DNA from: Waddlia sp964635295
GTDB lineage: Bacteria > Chlamydiota > Chlamydiia > Chlamydiales > Waddliaceae
Reading direction: 5' to 3'
Assembly (NCBI GenBank): GCA_964635295.1
Contig: CAZWOB010000008.1
Span: 1-45,226, forward strand
DNA: 45,226 nt
The notes under the pieces are model-generated. The model had not been told where the DNA came from. It saw nothing but the letters and a program-made list of their open reading frames with translations, and searched no databases. Of the stretch, positions 17,332 through 24,836 are shown piece by piece. Every line of letters begins with the position of its first letter. The first letter of the stretch is position 1. A program made the translations under genes and the position numbers.

Positions 17332-17819
17332 GTGACCGGCTCCTCTGGCACCATGGAAGACTGCGATTCGCGGTAGGCCTTAAGTGATTGATCGAGGGCT
17401 TCATCTGAAAGAGCGAGGATCGATGCCGCCAGGAGCCCTGCATTTTTTGCCCCCGCCTCTCCAATGGCCAGTGTGCCGACAGGAACTCCGCCCGGCATTT
17501 GGACGATGGACAGCAAGCTGTCCATCCCTTTCAGATGTTTCGAGTTAACGGGCACCCCCAGAACCGGAAGCGTGGTCATGGATGCCAGCATACCCGGAAG
17601 GTGGGCCGCTCCCCCCGCTCCGGCGATGATCACCTGGATTCCTCTCTGCTGAGCATCTTTTGCATATTGAATTAATCGATCGGGAGTGCGGTGCGCTGAG
17701 ACAATTTTAACCTCATGGGGAACTTTCAGATCCTCCAATACGGTAACGGACGCGCTCATCACCTCCCAATCGGACTGGCTTCCCATCACGATGCCGATCA
17801 ACGGTTTCGATAACTCCAT
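17328..17819 (-). CDS. purE: N5-CAIR mutase, class I
   Basis: Converts N5-CAIR made by PurK to CAIR in purine synthesis; forms octamers in the cytosol. The 163-residue product has the signatures of class I PurE: GIVMGSQSDWEVM, SAHRTPDRL with the catalytic His, AGAGGAAHLPGM and GVPV-S. The open frame extends to 17855, but the ATG at 17819 has GAAGG 8 bases upstream and gives the usual N terminus. It overlaps purK by 4 bases. Class I PurE is the form that needs PurK, which agrees with the pairing. Confidence 0.96.
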   Translation of the reverse strand: MELSKPLIGIVMGSQSDWEVMSASVTVLEDLKVPHEVKIVSAHRTPDRLIQYAKDAQQRGIQVIIAGAGGAAHLPGMLASMTTLPVLGVPVNSKHLKGMDSLLSIVQMPGGVPVGTLAIGEAGAKNAGLLAASILALSDEALDQSLKAYRESQSSMVPEEPVT

Positions 17820-17880
17820 CTGTTTTCCTTCTTTATCCCAAAACAATAGCGGCATTCAGGATAATTTTCCAGACGGGATC

Positions 17881-19065
17881 TTATAGAATATGACAAAGCA
17901 CAGGTTCCTCAGGCTTAGAGGTTCCCTTTGACGCAAGCTCCACTTTGACATCTCCCCATGCGTAGCGGCAAGCCTTTTCGACAACGCTCTCTCTGCCAAA
18001 GATCTCCTGTGCGACTTCCACTGTTCTCGTTGCGAATTCAGAAAAAGTCGGATTGCTTCCGATGCCCAGCCTCGCCTGATACCAGACGCGTCCTATCCCG
18101 TTCCAGGAAAAGGAATACTGTTCGGAATCATAGTCTCTCAACTTGGTGGAAGCGAGATAGAAAGCCCGATTGGGAATTCCGGAATTGATATGAACACCGC
18201 CGTTATCCTCCAGTGTATGATCATACGCATCCATACTTCCCGGCTGCGGATCATCTCCAAACACTGGATGGTCCTTATATCCTGTTCCTGGCCTGCTCAT
18301 TGACCTGAGCGCATATTGGTCACCGACCAATACGTTCTCTCCAATCAACCAATTGGACCTATCGACAGTTTCACCGCCAATATATTGTTTGACCATGATG
18401 CCGAATACATCCGATATCGATTCATTCAACGCGCCTGCCTGCCCCTGATACCGCAAGTCTGAATCAAATTGGGAAACACCGTGTGTGAATTCATGAGCAT
18501 AGATATCGCTATCAGTGGTGAACGCATCGATATATTTACCGTCCCCATCACCGAACACCATTTGTTCTCCATCCCAAAAAGCGTTTGAATAGTTCCTGTC
18601 GTAATGCACAGTGGAAACGACATCCATTCCCCGATCATCAATTGAGTTCCTTTCAAAAACACCTCTAAAAAATTGATCCGTTATCAATGCCCATCGATAG
18701 ACCTCTGAAATTTCAGCGTCCTTCGACTCTTCCGGTGATGCAACCCATGTTCCAGGTAAGCGTGTCGCATGATTGGCATCATAGATTTTGACCACGGATT
18801 CATGAGAGCTTGAGGAGCTTGAAGCCGAGGAACTTGCAGCCGGGCTTAAAGAGCTGACAGGGACAAAAGTCCTTGAGTGATAATCACGTTGGGCCTGATA
18901 TCGCACGGAACGAACGGTGCTGTCTTTTTCCAGTGTCCTGATCGCGACATCTCTGGTCGCTCCAACAGCTTCGTGATCAATGATCTTCTTCAACATAAAA
19001 TCGGGAATAATCCCGCAGCGATGCGTCTGTTTTGCCCCATGGGCAGTTGAAATTGAAGTACACAT
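17881..19065 (-). CDS. Thermolysin-family (M4) metalloprotease, protealysin-like
   Basis: Predicted 394-residue zinc endopeptidase. The active site HEFTH is at 191-195, the third zinc ligand Glu215 in GALNESISDVFG, and the second catalytic His lies in the HINSGIPNRAFY segment. There is no signal peptide. Instead, residues 15-28 (HRCGIIPDFMLKKI) match the short PPL-type precursor of protealysin-like enzymes, so it may act in the cytosol or leave by a leaderless route. Between precursor and catalytic domain is a Ser/Ala tract at residues 75-90 (SPAASSSASSSSSSHES). The ATG at 19065 is used because AGGGGGAG lies just upstream; the frame is open to a GTG at 19080. It lies 131 bases beyond the terminator of the neighbouring operon and 61 bases before purE. 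Confidence 0.9.
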   Translation of the reverse strand: MCTSISTAHGAKQTHRCGIIPDFMLKKIIDHEAVGATRDVAIRTLEKDSTVRSVRYQAQRDYHSRTFVPVSSLSPAASSSASSSSSSHESVVKIYDANHATRLPGTWVASPEESKDAEISEVYRWALITDQFFRGVFERNSIDDRGMDVVSTVHYDRNYSNAFWDGEQMVFGDGDGKYIDAFTTDSDIYAHEFTHGVSQFDSDLRYQGQAGALNESISDVFGIMVKQYIGGETVDRSNWLIGENVLVGDQYALRSMSRPGTGYKDHPVFGDDPQPGSMDAYDHTLEDNGGVHINSGIPNRAFYLASTKLRDYDSEQYSFSWNGIGRVWYQARLGIGSNPTFSEFATRTVEVAQEIFGRESVVEKACRYAWGDVKVELASKGTSKPEEPVLCHIL

Positions 19066-19195
19066 AGGCTCCCCCTTCACTCTTTAAAATTTCCCTCAAT
19101 TCAACCCATATAACACTCCGGATTATTTCAAAATACAAATCGCAAACGACTAACTATTGGATCTTTAACACAATTTACAAATACTTTTTGAGAGA

Positions 19196-19222
19196 AGAGG
19201 CAAGGGAGACCCCCTTGCCTCT
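19196..19222 (-). terminator. Hairpin terminator of the half-PPDK operon
   Basis: Perfect 11-bp stem AGAGGCAAGGG (19196-19206) with CCCTTGCCTCT (19212-19222) and a 5-base loop, 8 bases after the stop codon on the minus strand. There is no long T run, but stability and position fit a terminator. Confidence 0.65.
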
Positions 19223-19230
19223 AGAGGTTT

Positions 19231-20880
19231 TTAGCGAGGATGGATAATCGCCGCTTGCGCTGCAAGAAGCTTCACCACAGGAACTCTGGCTGCAGAACAA
19301 GAGACTGTGTCAAATCCGAGCTGGTGGCAGATGAACACACCCACCTTCTGACTGGCATGCTCGCCGCAGATCCCAACCGTTACATCGCTATTGATTTTTC
19401 GCATTTGCGAAACGCAAATGTGCATCAACTTCTTGACCGCAGGATCGATTTCCGAAAACGGGTCAGCTTTCAATAACCCCTTATCAAGATAGAACTTCAG
19501 GAACTTGTCATAGACATCCCCTCTGGACAGGGCGAGCGTCTGGCCCGTCAGATCATTGGTCCCAAAGGAAATGAAGTCAACATAAGGAGCAATTTCTCCG
19601 GCAAGAAGGCAGGCTCTCGGAGTTTCCATCATGATACCCAGGCGATAAGGAAATGTTTTTCCCACTGCATGGGATACTTCCTGATACACATCCTCGACCA
19701 TTTGACTGACAACCTGTACTTCTTCCGAACTGATAATCATGGGAATGACAATATGGGGCGTCACCGATTTACCTTCTAAAGAAGGGTGCTGAGAAGCTTC
19801 AAAAATAGCCCTGACCTGCATTTTTAAAATCGAAGGACTGGTCAGAAGAAGGCGAACGCCTCTGTGCCCCATCATCGGATTGGCTTCATTCAGGCTTTTA
19901 ACCTGAGAGACGAGCTTGTCCAAAGGAATGCCAAGATCTTCCGCAAGTACAGCCAGGACTTCCTCTTGGTGAGGGAGGAACTCATGCAGTGGAGGGTCAA
20001 GCAGGCGAATTTTTACCGGATAGGACCCCATTGTTTGAAACAGGTCGATGAAATCAGCTTTCTGGAGCTCTTTCAACTCGTCTAGAATGGCTGCATTCTC
20101 CCCCTTCAACAGAATCGCTTTTCTAAATAAATGCAGGCGTTCGGGTAGAAAGAACATATGTTCTGTTCTTGGATCGACACCTCTGGCACCATAGTCAAGA
20201 GCTTCTTTTGCCTCTTTTGCACAGTCTGCATTTCCATGCACTTCCAAATTGGCGAAGTGTTCCGACCATTCCGATATTTTTTTCAAAAAGGTATCGTCGC
20301 TGTGGACGTGCAAAGGGACCTTCCCCAAAAGAAGACGTCCGTTGAATCCATCGAGGGTTGCCTCGTCGCCATGTTTATATATCCCATAAGGAGTGATCAG
20401 CTCGTTATCGGTCTTGACCACGTTCGCAGGAAGCGTCAAACAGGGAATGTTGTACACACGTGTAACGATGATCGCGTGCGAGCTGGGATCCTCGTTGATA
20501 GCAAAAATTCCTGCAAAATTGTGCAAGTGGCACAAATCGTCGTTCTTAATGTAGTCGGTGACCCAAATAATCTCTTTGCCCTCTTTTTTTAATCGGTCAA
20601 GATCGGACAAATCGAAACACAGGACACCTTGGGACGCTCCCGTGCAGGCAATTTGTCCTTCGGCAATGATATTGGCCTCCTCAGGATTAATCACTGACGG
20701 TTTTAGCAAGAGTTCGATATCGCTTTCTTCAATCGCAAGCACGGCATCGGCGACAGCTATCTGCTGTTGCTCGACTTTTTTAAATAACTCTGTCAGCTTA
20801 GTGGACACTTGTTCAAAAGACTGTTCCGCATATCCACACCCGAAACAAAAAACGCTGACTAGAAAAATTAATAATCTCAT
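19231..20880 (-). CDS. Exported PEP-utilising enzyme: C-terminal part of pyruvate phosphate dikinase
   Basis: Predicted 549 residues with a signal peptide (residues 1-18, RLLIFLVSVFCFGCGYA; Cys15 could be a weak lipobox). What follows aligns in order with the linker and C-terminal 60% of PPDK. The phosphohistidine domain carries DPSSHAIIVTR (His135). The PEP/pyruvate TIM barrel has ARGVDPRTEHMFF (Arg238), IRLLDPPLHEFLP (291-303), NPMMGHRGVRL (335-343), GIMMETPRACLL, SFGTNDLTG (438-446) and the active-site Cys505 in GICGEHAS. The N-terminal ATP-grasp domain (about 340 residues in PPDK) is missing. It could thus exchange phosphate between PEP/pyruvate and its own His but not use ATP unless a partner supplies it. 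It is the last gene of a four-gene operon, 8 bases after the SnoaL-like gene. Confidence 0.85.
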   Translation of the reverse strand: MRLLIFLVSVFCFGCGYAEQSFEQVSTKLTELFKKVEQQQIAVADAVLAIEESDIELLLKPSVINPEEANIIAEGQIACTGASQGVLCFDLSDLDRLKKEGKEIIWVTDYIKNDDLCHLHNFAGIFAINEDPSSHAIIVTRVYNIPCLTLPANVVKTDNELITPYGIYKHGDEATLDGFNGRLLLGKVPLHVHSDDTFLKKISEWSEHFANLEVHGNADCAKEAKEALDYGARGVDPRTEHMFFLPERLHLFRKAILLKGENAAILDELKELQKADFIDLFQTMGSYPVKIRLLDPPLHEFLPHQEEVLAVLAEDLGIPLDKLVSQVKSLNEANPMMGHRGVRLLLTSPSILKMQVRAIFEASQHPSLEGKSVTPHIVIPMIISSEEVQVVSQMVEDVYQEVSHAVGKTFPYRLGIMMETPRACLLAGEIAPYVDFISFGTNDLTGQTLALSRGDVYDKFLKFYLDKGLLKADPFSEIDPAVKKLMHICVSQMRKINSDVTVGICGEHASQKVGVFICHQLGFDTVSCSAARVPVVKLLAAQAAIIHPR

Positions 20881-20888
20881 TTGTTCAC

Positions 20889-21233
20889 CTACCTCTTAAA
20901 CCACATTTTAGAAATAACACCTTCATCTACTTGGTAAATCACCAGCTCGTCATGACTCCCTCCCTCAAAATTGGAAATGCGTTCGTTGTCAATGACCATG
21001 TTCCCGCTGACGATCCGTTCAGTTACCTTGCAATGAATCTCCGGGTTTTCCTGGAATTTATCCGAGTAGTGTTTGAAAAAACCGCTTCCGCTCATCTCTT
21101 CGATCACCTCGGATGTATTTAGATCGTATGAAATAATGTCGCTTCGATAACACGCGGCAAAGGTCTCGTAGTTGCGGTTGTTGTAGGCGTCCAACTGCTT
21201 GTTGACAACCTCTAAAATCGACGAATCGTTCAT
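20889..21233 (-). CDS. SnoaL/NTF2-like small protein
   Basis: Predicted 114 residues with an NTF2-like cone fold: N-terminal helices (VVNKQLDAYNNRNYETFAACY), then a beta sheet (EIHCKVTERIVSGNMVIDNERISNFE, ending ELVIYQVDEGVISKMWFKR). Proteins of this type in biosynthetic or catabolic clusters are often isomerases, cyclases or binding proteins; residues here do not decide which. Translation starts at ATG 21233, which overlaps the exporter stop (ATGA); the frame open to 21299 lies inside the exporter gene. It is third of four genes, 8 bases before the half-PPDK gene. Confidence 0.8.
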   Translation of the reverse strand: MNDSSILEVVNKQLDAYNNRNYETFAACYRSDIISYDLNTSEVIEEMSGSGFFKHYSDKFQENPEIHCKVTERIVSGNMVIDNERISNFEGGSHDELVIYQVDEGVISKMWFKR

Positions 21234-22129
21234 GCTGTTGCTTCCCTTTTTTCTTTTTCTTGTACTGTTTTGTAGATTGTTGCTAACAAGATCGCACATC
21301 CTGCAATCTGAAACAGGCCGGTATTCCTGCCAAGGAAAAGGCAGTCACCCAGATAGGTGAGAGCCGGCTGCATCAGAAATAGAACACCGGATGTCGATAA
21401 GTTAAGTTTGCTTAAACCTTGAGAAATCAACCACCAGCCACACACCTGGCTCATCAGGCTGTAAATGGCAACACAGGCTTTTCCTGACCAACTGGCAGGC
21501 AATGCAAATGACTCACCAGGTAGAAAATACATGACTGCGCCTAGAATCACAGTGCCCAGAATACAGATAATGCCTAAGTTAACAGCAGTAGATGTTTCAG
21601 GGCTCTTTTTGCTAATCGACTTGAGACTGAGCAGATAGATGCTAAAAACAAATGAAGCAAGCAGCGCATACGAGATCCCTAAAATCAAATGGGAATGCAT
21701 CTCATGGAGGTAAGGCTTGATCAACAGGTAAATTCCTGCAGAAATAAGCAGGATAGTTGTTGGAAGCGTCTTGTCGACTTTTTCCTTAAAAGCGATCACT
21801 CCTATCAAAAGAAGAAAGATCACTTCGAGATTTGAAAGGACAGTCGCCAACCCTGACCCGATGTAGAGAATGCTCTGATTGCAAAGCAGCAGATCAACCG
21901 TAATCGTCACTGCAGCGGTGCCATAGAGCCAAAGCAAGCCGATGGAAGGCAGCGGTTTTTTCTGGTACATCCCAATAAGAAAGAAAGCAATTCCTCCGAT
22001 CAACATTCGATAGAAACTGCTTCCCATTGCGCTCAGCCCTGAAAATTCGACAAAGAAGGGACCGATCGCAATGAGCGCGGTCCCAGCAATAACGTAGGCG
22101 ATGGCCTTATTTTCACTTAAGTTCTTCAT
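21230..22129 (-). CDS. EamA-type DMT-superfamily permease
   Basis: Predicted 299-residue inner-membrane protein with ten hydrophobic spans in two EamA repeats (about residues 10-140 and 150-285). Family members export amino acids or other small metabolites, or import nucleotide-sugars and SAM in some intracellular bacteria. The SAM transporters of chlamydiae and rickettsiae belong to this superfamily, so import is possible. The ATG at 22129 lies 5 bases after the oxygenase stop; an upstream in-frame start at 22171 would overlap it by 37 bases. Position between oxygenase and SnoaL genes suggests it moves the operon's substrate or product. Confidence 0.85.
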   Translation of the reverse strand: MKNLSENKAIAYVIAGTALIAIGPFFVEFSGLSAMGSSFYRMLIGGIAFFLIGMYQKKPLPSIGLLWLYGTAAVTITVDLLLCNQSILYIGSGLATVLSNLEVIFLLLIGVIAFKEKVDKTLPTTILLISAGIYLLIKPYLHEMHSHLILGISYALLASFVFSIYLLSLKSISKKSPETSTAVNLGIICILGTVILGAVMYFLPGESFALPASWSGKACVAIYSLMSQVCGWWLISQGLSKLNLSTSGVLFLMQPALTYLGDCLFLGRNTGLFQIAGCAILLATIYKTVQEKEKREATA

Positions 22130-22134
22130 CTTCT

Positions 22135-23169
22135 TTACAGAATTACCCTTCCGTAAGGAGTCTTTTTCCATTCATGCGATTTGACAAGGTCGGTTGTAAT
22201 GTTGATCCTTCTGAGCCATCGCGCTTTGGGTCCGTAGTTCGGCTTGTAAGGGGCGCGTCCATGGACCGTGATCCTGTTATCGATCACTAAAACGTCTCCC
22301 GGATTTGTGACCACAGGTGTCTTTCTCTCATTCATGTGATTGAAGAGCCATTCAAGCGCTTCCTTCGCTTCAGTGTCTCCTTCGACAGCTTCCATAAATG
22401 CTTCGTCGATTAAGAGGTGTTCATACCCTGGTTTTCCTCCCAAGACAGCGACAGGAGTGGGATTTTCGATAAAGGAGCGGATTTTATTGAAGTGCCCCTC
22501 ATCAAGAGACCATTGTGAACTATTGTTGTTTTCCATTGTGTGCGACTTATCGGGCTCAATAATGTAGCGCGGCTCTGAGAGCACTTTCCGATAATGTTCC
22601 GGGATGTCAAGATCTTTAAGCGAACAGATGTTTGTCGTCGCCTGCTCTTCGTTCCGGTAGCACATGATGGTCATCATGTCTGCGCGGTGAGGATGAAATG
22701 CTTCTTCAATGTGCCAAAGCAGGGTAACGTTGCTGCTTCCTCCCAGCTGTTCATTCTTGTCCTTCTCGATGGGAACAATATGTCGAATAAATCTGCCGTT
22801 CTCCTGGGTTAACCAACCGAAGATATCTCCCAGACAGGAACTGATCAGGCAATGGTAGATCTCTTCACGAAGCGTTTTCGGACGCTCCCAAGGAGCATCC
22901 CAGTGGGATGGAGTTGCGCCGATTTGTTCGTCATCGATTGAAAAGCCCTTGACGACAAGATAGCCTCCTGGAATCCTTTGATTTCTGAAATCATTCAATT
23001 CCTTCCTCAAATGATAAGGCATACTCTGTGCCATCAGGTAGCAAGCGGAGGCAAACTCATCGCTTTCAGTTGATGTGTATTGAGCCTGAAGCCGTTCAAT
23101 GATCGACTCGATTTGTTCACAGTCTTGCTCGCTCAGTGAAAGAGTAATGAGACGCGTTTGTAAATCCAT
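22135..23169 (-). CDS. Fe(II)/2-oxoglutarate oxygenase, VioC/AsnO-like amino-acid hydroxylase
   Basis: Predicted 344-residue cytosolic enzyme of the TauD/clavaminate synthase-like superfamily. The iron triad is visible as H153-x-E155 in LWHIEEAFHPH and H303 in ITVHGRAPY. Arg317 in GPKARWLRR is the expected 2-oxoglutarate anchor. The spacing (about 148 residues between Glu and distal His, then 14 to Arg) is like VioC and AsnO, which hydroxylate the beta carbon of arginine or asparagine. HxE, rather than HxD, is typical of that subgroup. The likely role is hydroxylation of a free amino acid, substrate unknown. It is the first gene of the left-hand operon, transcribed from the 147-base divergent intergenic region. 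The ATG has a GAGGGGAG site. Confidence 0.85.
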   Translation of the reverse strand: MDLQTRLITLSLSEQDCEQIESIIERLQAQYTSTESDEFASACYLMAQSMPYHLRKELNDFRNQRIPGGYLVVKGFSIDDEQIGATPSHWDAPWERPKTLREEIYHCLISSCLGDIFGWLTQENGRFIRHIVPIEKDKNEQLGGSSNVTLLWHIEEAFHPHRADMMTIMCYRNEEQATTNICSLKDLDIPEHYRKVLSEPRYIIEPDKSHTMENNNSSQWSLDEGHFNKIRSFIENPTPVAVLGGKPGYEHLLIDEAFMEAVEGDTEAKEALEWLFNHMNERKTPVVTNPGDVLVIDNRITVHGRAPYKPNYGPKARWLRRINITTDLVKSHEWKKTPYGRVIL

Positions 23170-23316
23170 AAAATTCTCCCCTCAGATAATTTTGCAGGTG
23201 AGATTCTACCAATAGCTCGACTTTTAAACCAGATACAAAAATAACTTTATAATAAAATGACCTTGTCTATTTTTGTAACAATCTGGTATTTTTGTTGAAA
23301 TTTTTTTAGGTTATTT
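23170..23316. promoter_or_regulatory. Divergent intergenic region between oxygenase and racemase operons
   Basis: 147 AT-rich bases separate the two divergent starts. TA-rich stretches suitable as -10 boxes occur (for example around 23247-23255), but no -35/-10 pair with good spacing stands out on either strand. Both operons must be driven from here, so shared regulation is likely. Confidence 0.5.
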
Positions 23317-24003
23317 ATGAATAGTAAAAAATCAACGATCGGAATCATTGGTGGAGCAGGGCCCACAGCCGGGGGATATTTGTTTCAGAAGATCATTGAG
23401 GTTTCTCAGGAAAAGTATTCCTGTGAACGGGATGCCGAGTTTCCCTATATTTTCTTAGTCAGCTATCCCTTTGCCGATATGCTAGGGGAAAACGTTGACC
23501 GGGAAACTGTGAAAGGCCAGCTTGCTGAATGCCTTCAAACGTTGATTAAAAATCAGATCTCTGTTGCGGCTATTGCCTGCAACACCCTGCACGGATTCCT
23601 ACCGTCAGAAATTGAAGGAATACAGCTGGTTCACATTATCGATGAGACCAGAAAGTATCTTGAGCAAAGAAATTGGCATACCCCTAGAATTCTCTGCTCC
23701 TCAACTTCAGCAAAGACAAGGCTTCACGCAAGCTACTTCCCTTGTCTGTATCCCGATACATCGACACAAAAAATGATTGATGATTTAATAGATGAGGTAA
23801 CTGCAGGATGTTGTCTCAAAGAGGCGTCTTCGCGGTTATGCGGGTTGGTTGATAGCGAGGAAGCTGTTGTGCTGGGTTGTACCGAGCTATCTGTGATTCA
23901 TGAGGCCGAGCCATTATCTCACGCCAAAGTCTGCAACCCGAATCAAGTGATTGCCGAAAGGATTTGCGAGTTAACTTTCCAGAACCACGGGATGATAGAG
24001 TGA
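23317..24003 (+). CDS. Aspartate/glutamate racemase family protein
   Basis: Predicted 228-residue cofactor-independent racemase. It opens with GIIGGAGPTAGGYLFQKI, the phosphate/carboxylate-binding loop of the YgeA-type Asp/Glu racemases. The two catalytic cysteines are seen in AACNTLHGF (about residue 87) and VLGCTELSV (about residue 188). Both are present, so activity is expected; the substrate may be Asp, Glu or another amino acid. First gene of the right-hand operon. Its TGA overlaps a GTG start for the phosphoesterase (GTGA). With the oxidase two genes on, it suggests D-amino-acid formation or removal. Confidence 0.88.
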   Translation: MNSKKSTIGIIGGAGPTAGGYLFQKIIEVSQEKYSCERDAEFPYIFLVSYPFADMLGENVDRETVKGQLAECLQTLIKNQISVAAIACNTLHGFLPSEIEGIQLVHIIDETRKYLEQRNWHTPRILCSSTSAKTRLHASYFPCLYPDTSTQKMIDDLIDEVTAGCCLKEASSRLCGLVDSEEAVVLGCTELSVIHEAEPLSHAKVCNPNQVIAERICELTFQNHGMIE

Positions 24004-24836
24004 AAATAGCGATTATTAACGATGTCCATGCCGGAAAGCCGTTAATGCATGGAGAAAAGGCACGTTCTTCTTCCAGAGAGGTCATGGACACTTTCGAATC
24101 CTTTCTACATGAGCTCTCAGAAAGGCATCAGCCGGATCTTTTTATCAATATGGGCGACTTGATCCGAAGCGAAGCAGAAGAGATTGATCTTGAAAGATAT
24201 CATCGGCTGATGGAATCCTACAAGTCACTGCAACAGCCAGTCATCCATCTCCTGGGCAACCATGAAATCAAACAGGTGAATTCTGAAACTATCGAGTCCG
24301 TATGGAAACAGCATGGGTTCGATCAGGGCAGTTATGGGCATCGCACCTTTGACCATGTCGACATCATTTGGTTGGGGATCGGAAAAAATGAAGGTGAAGA
24401 TGGCAAACTATTTCTTCCTGAGGAACAGTTGAAGTGGCTGGAACAAACGCTGGAGAAGTCAACGCGCCCTCTCCTTCTCTTCACGCATTGCGCCATTGAC
24501 GATCACAATGTCAACGGTAACTTCTTCTATGAGTATTACGATGGAAGGAAGAAGGGTTCGCTTTTCCTGGAGAACCAGCACCATATCAGAGAGCTGATTC
24601 ATGCAAGATCCAATGTTGTGGGAGTATTTCAGGCGCACCTGCACTATTTTCATTCGAAAGTATTGGAAGGGATTCCCTACATTACCTGCCCGGCAATGAA
24701 CGATAATATATGCGGCCCTGAAGTGACGAATAATCATCCGGAAATTTATACGATTGTTTCGCTGGGGGATGATCAATTAATAGCTAAAGCCTATTCCAGA
24801 GAATACTGTTTCGCAGGTTTTGAGGGGAATGTTTGA
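24000..24836 (+). CDS. Calcineurin-like metallophosphoesterase
   Basis: Predicted 278 residues, cytosolic. Metal-binding motifs appear in the order expected for this superfamily: NDVHAG (Asp-x-His, residues 8-10), MGDLIRS, LGNHE, THCAIDD and QAHLHYFHS near residue 210 (a GHxH-like motif with Ala replacing Gly). The fold hydrolyses phosphomonoesters or diesters of small molecules. The start is set at GTG 24000, overlapping the racemase stop and preceded by GGGATGA; the open frame continues to 23964 inside the racemase. The stop overlaps the next start (TGATG), so the three genes are coupled. The substrate is unknown; its place in the operon suggests a phosphorylated intermediate. Confidence 0.85.
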   Translation: MKIAIINDVHAGKPLMHGEKARSSSREVMDTFESFLHELSERHQPDLFINMGDLIRSEAEEIDLERYHRLMESYKSLQQPVIHLLGNHEIKQVNSETIESVWKQHGFDQGSYGHRTFDHVDIIWLGIGKNEGEDGKLFLPEEQLKWLEQTLEKSTRPLLLFTHCAIDDHNVNGNFFYEYYDGRKKGSLFLENQHHIRELIHARSNVVGVFQAHLHYFHSKVLEGIPYITCPAMNDNICGPEVTNNHPEIYTIVSLGDDQLIAKAYSREYCFAGFEGNV

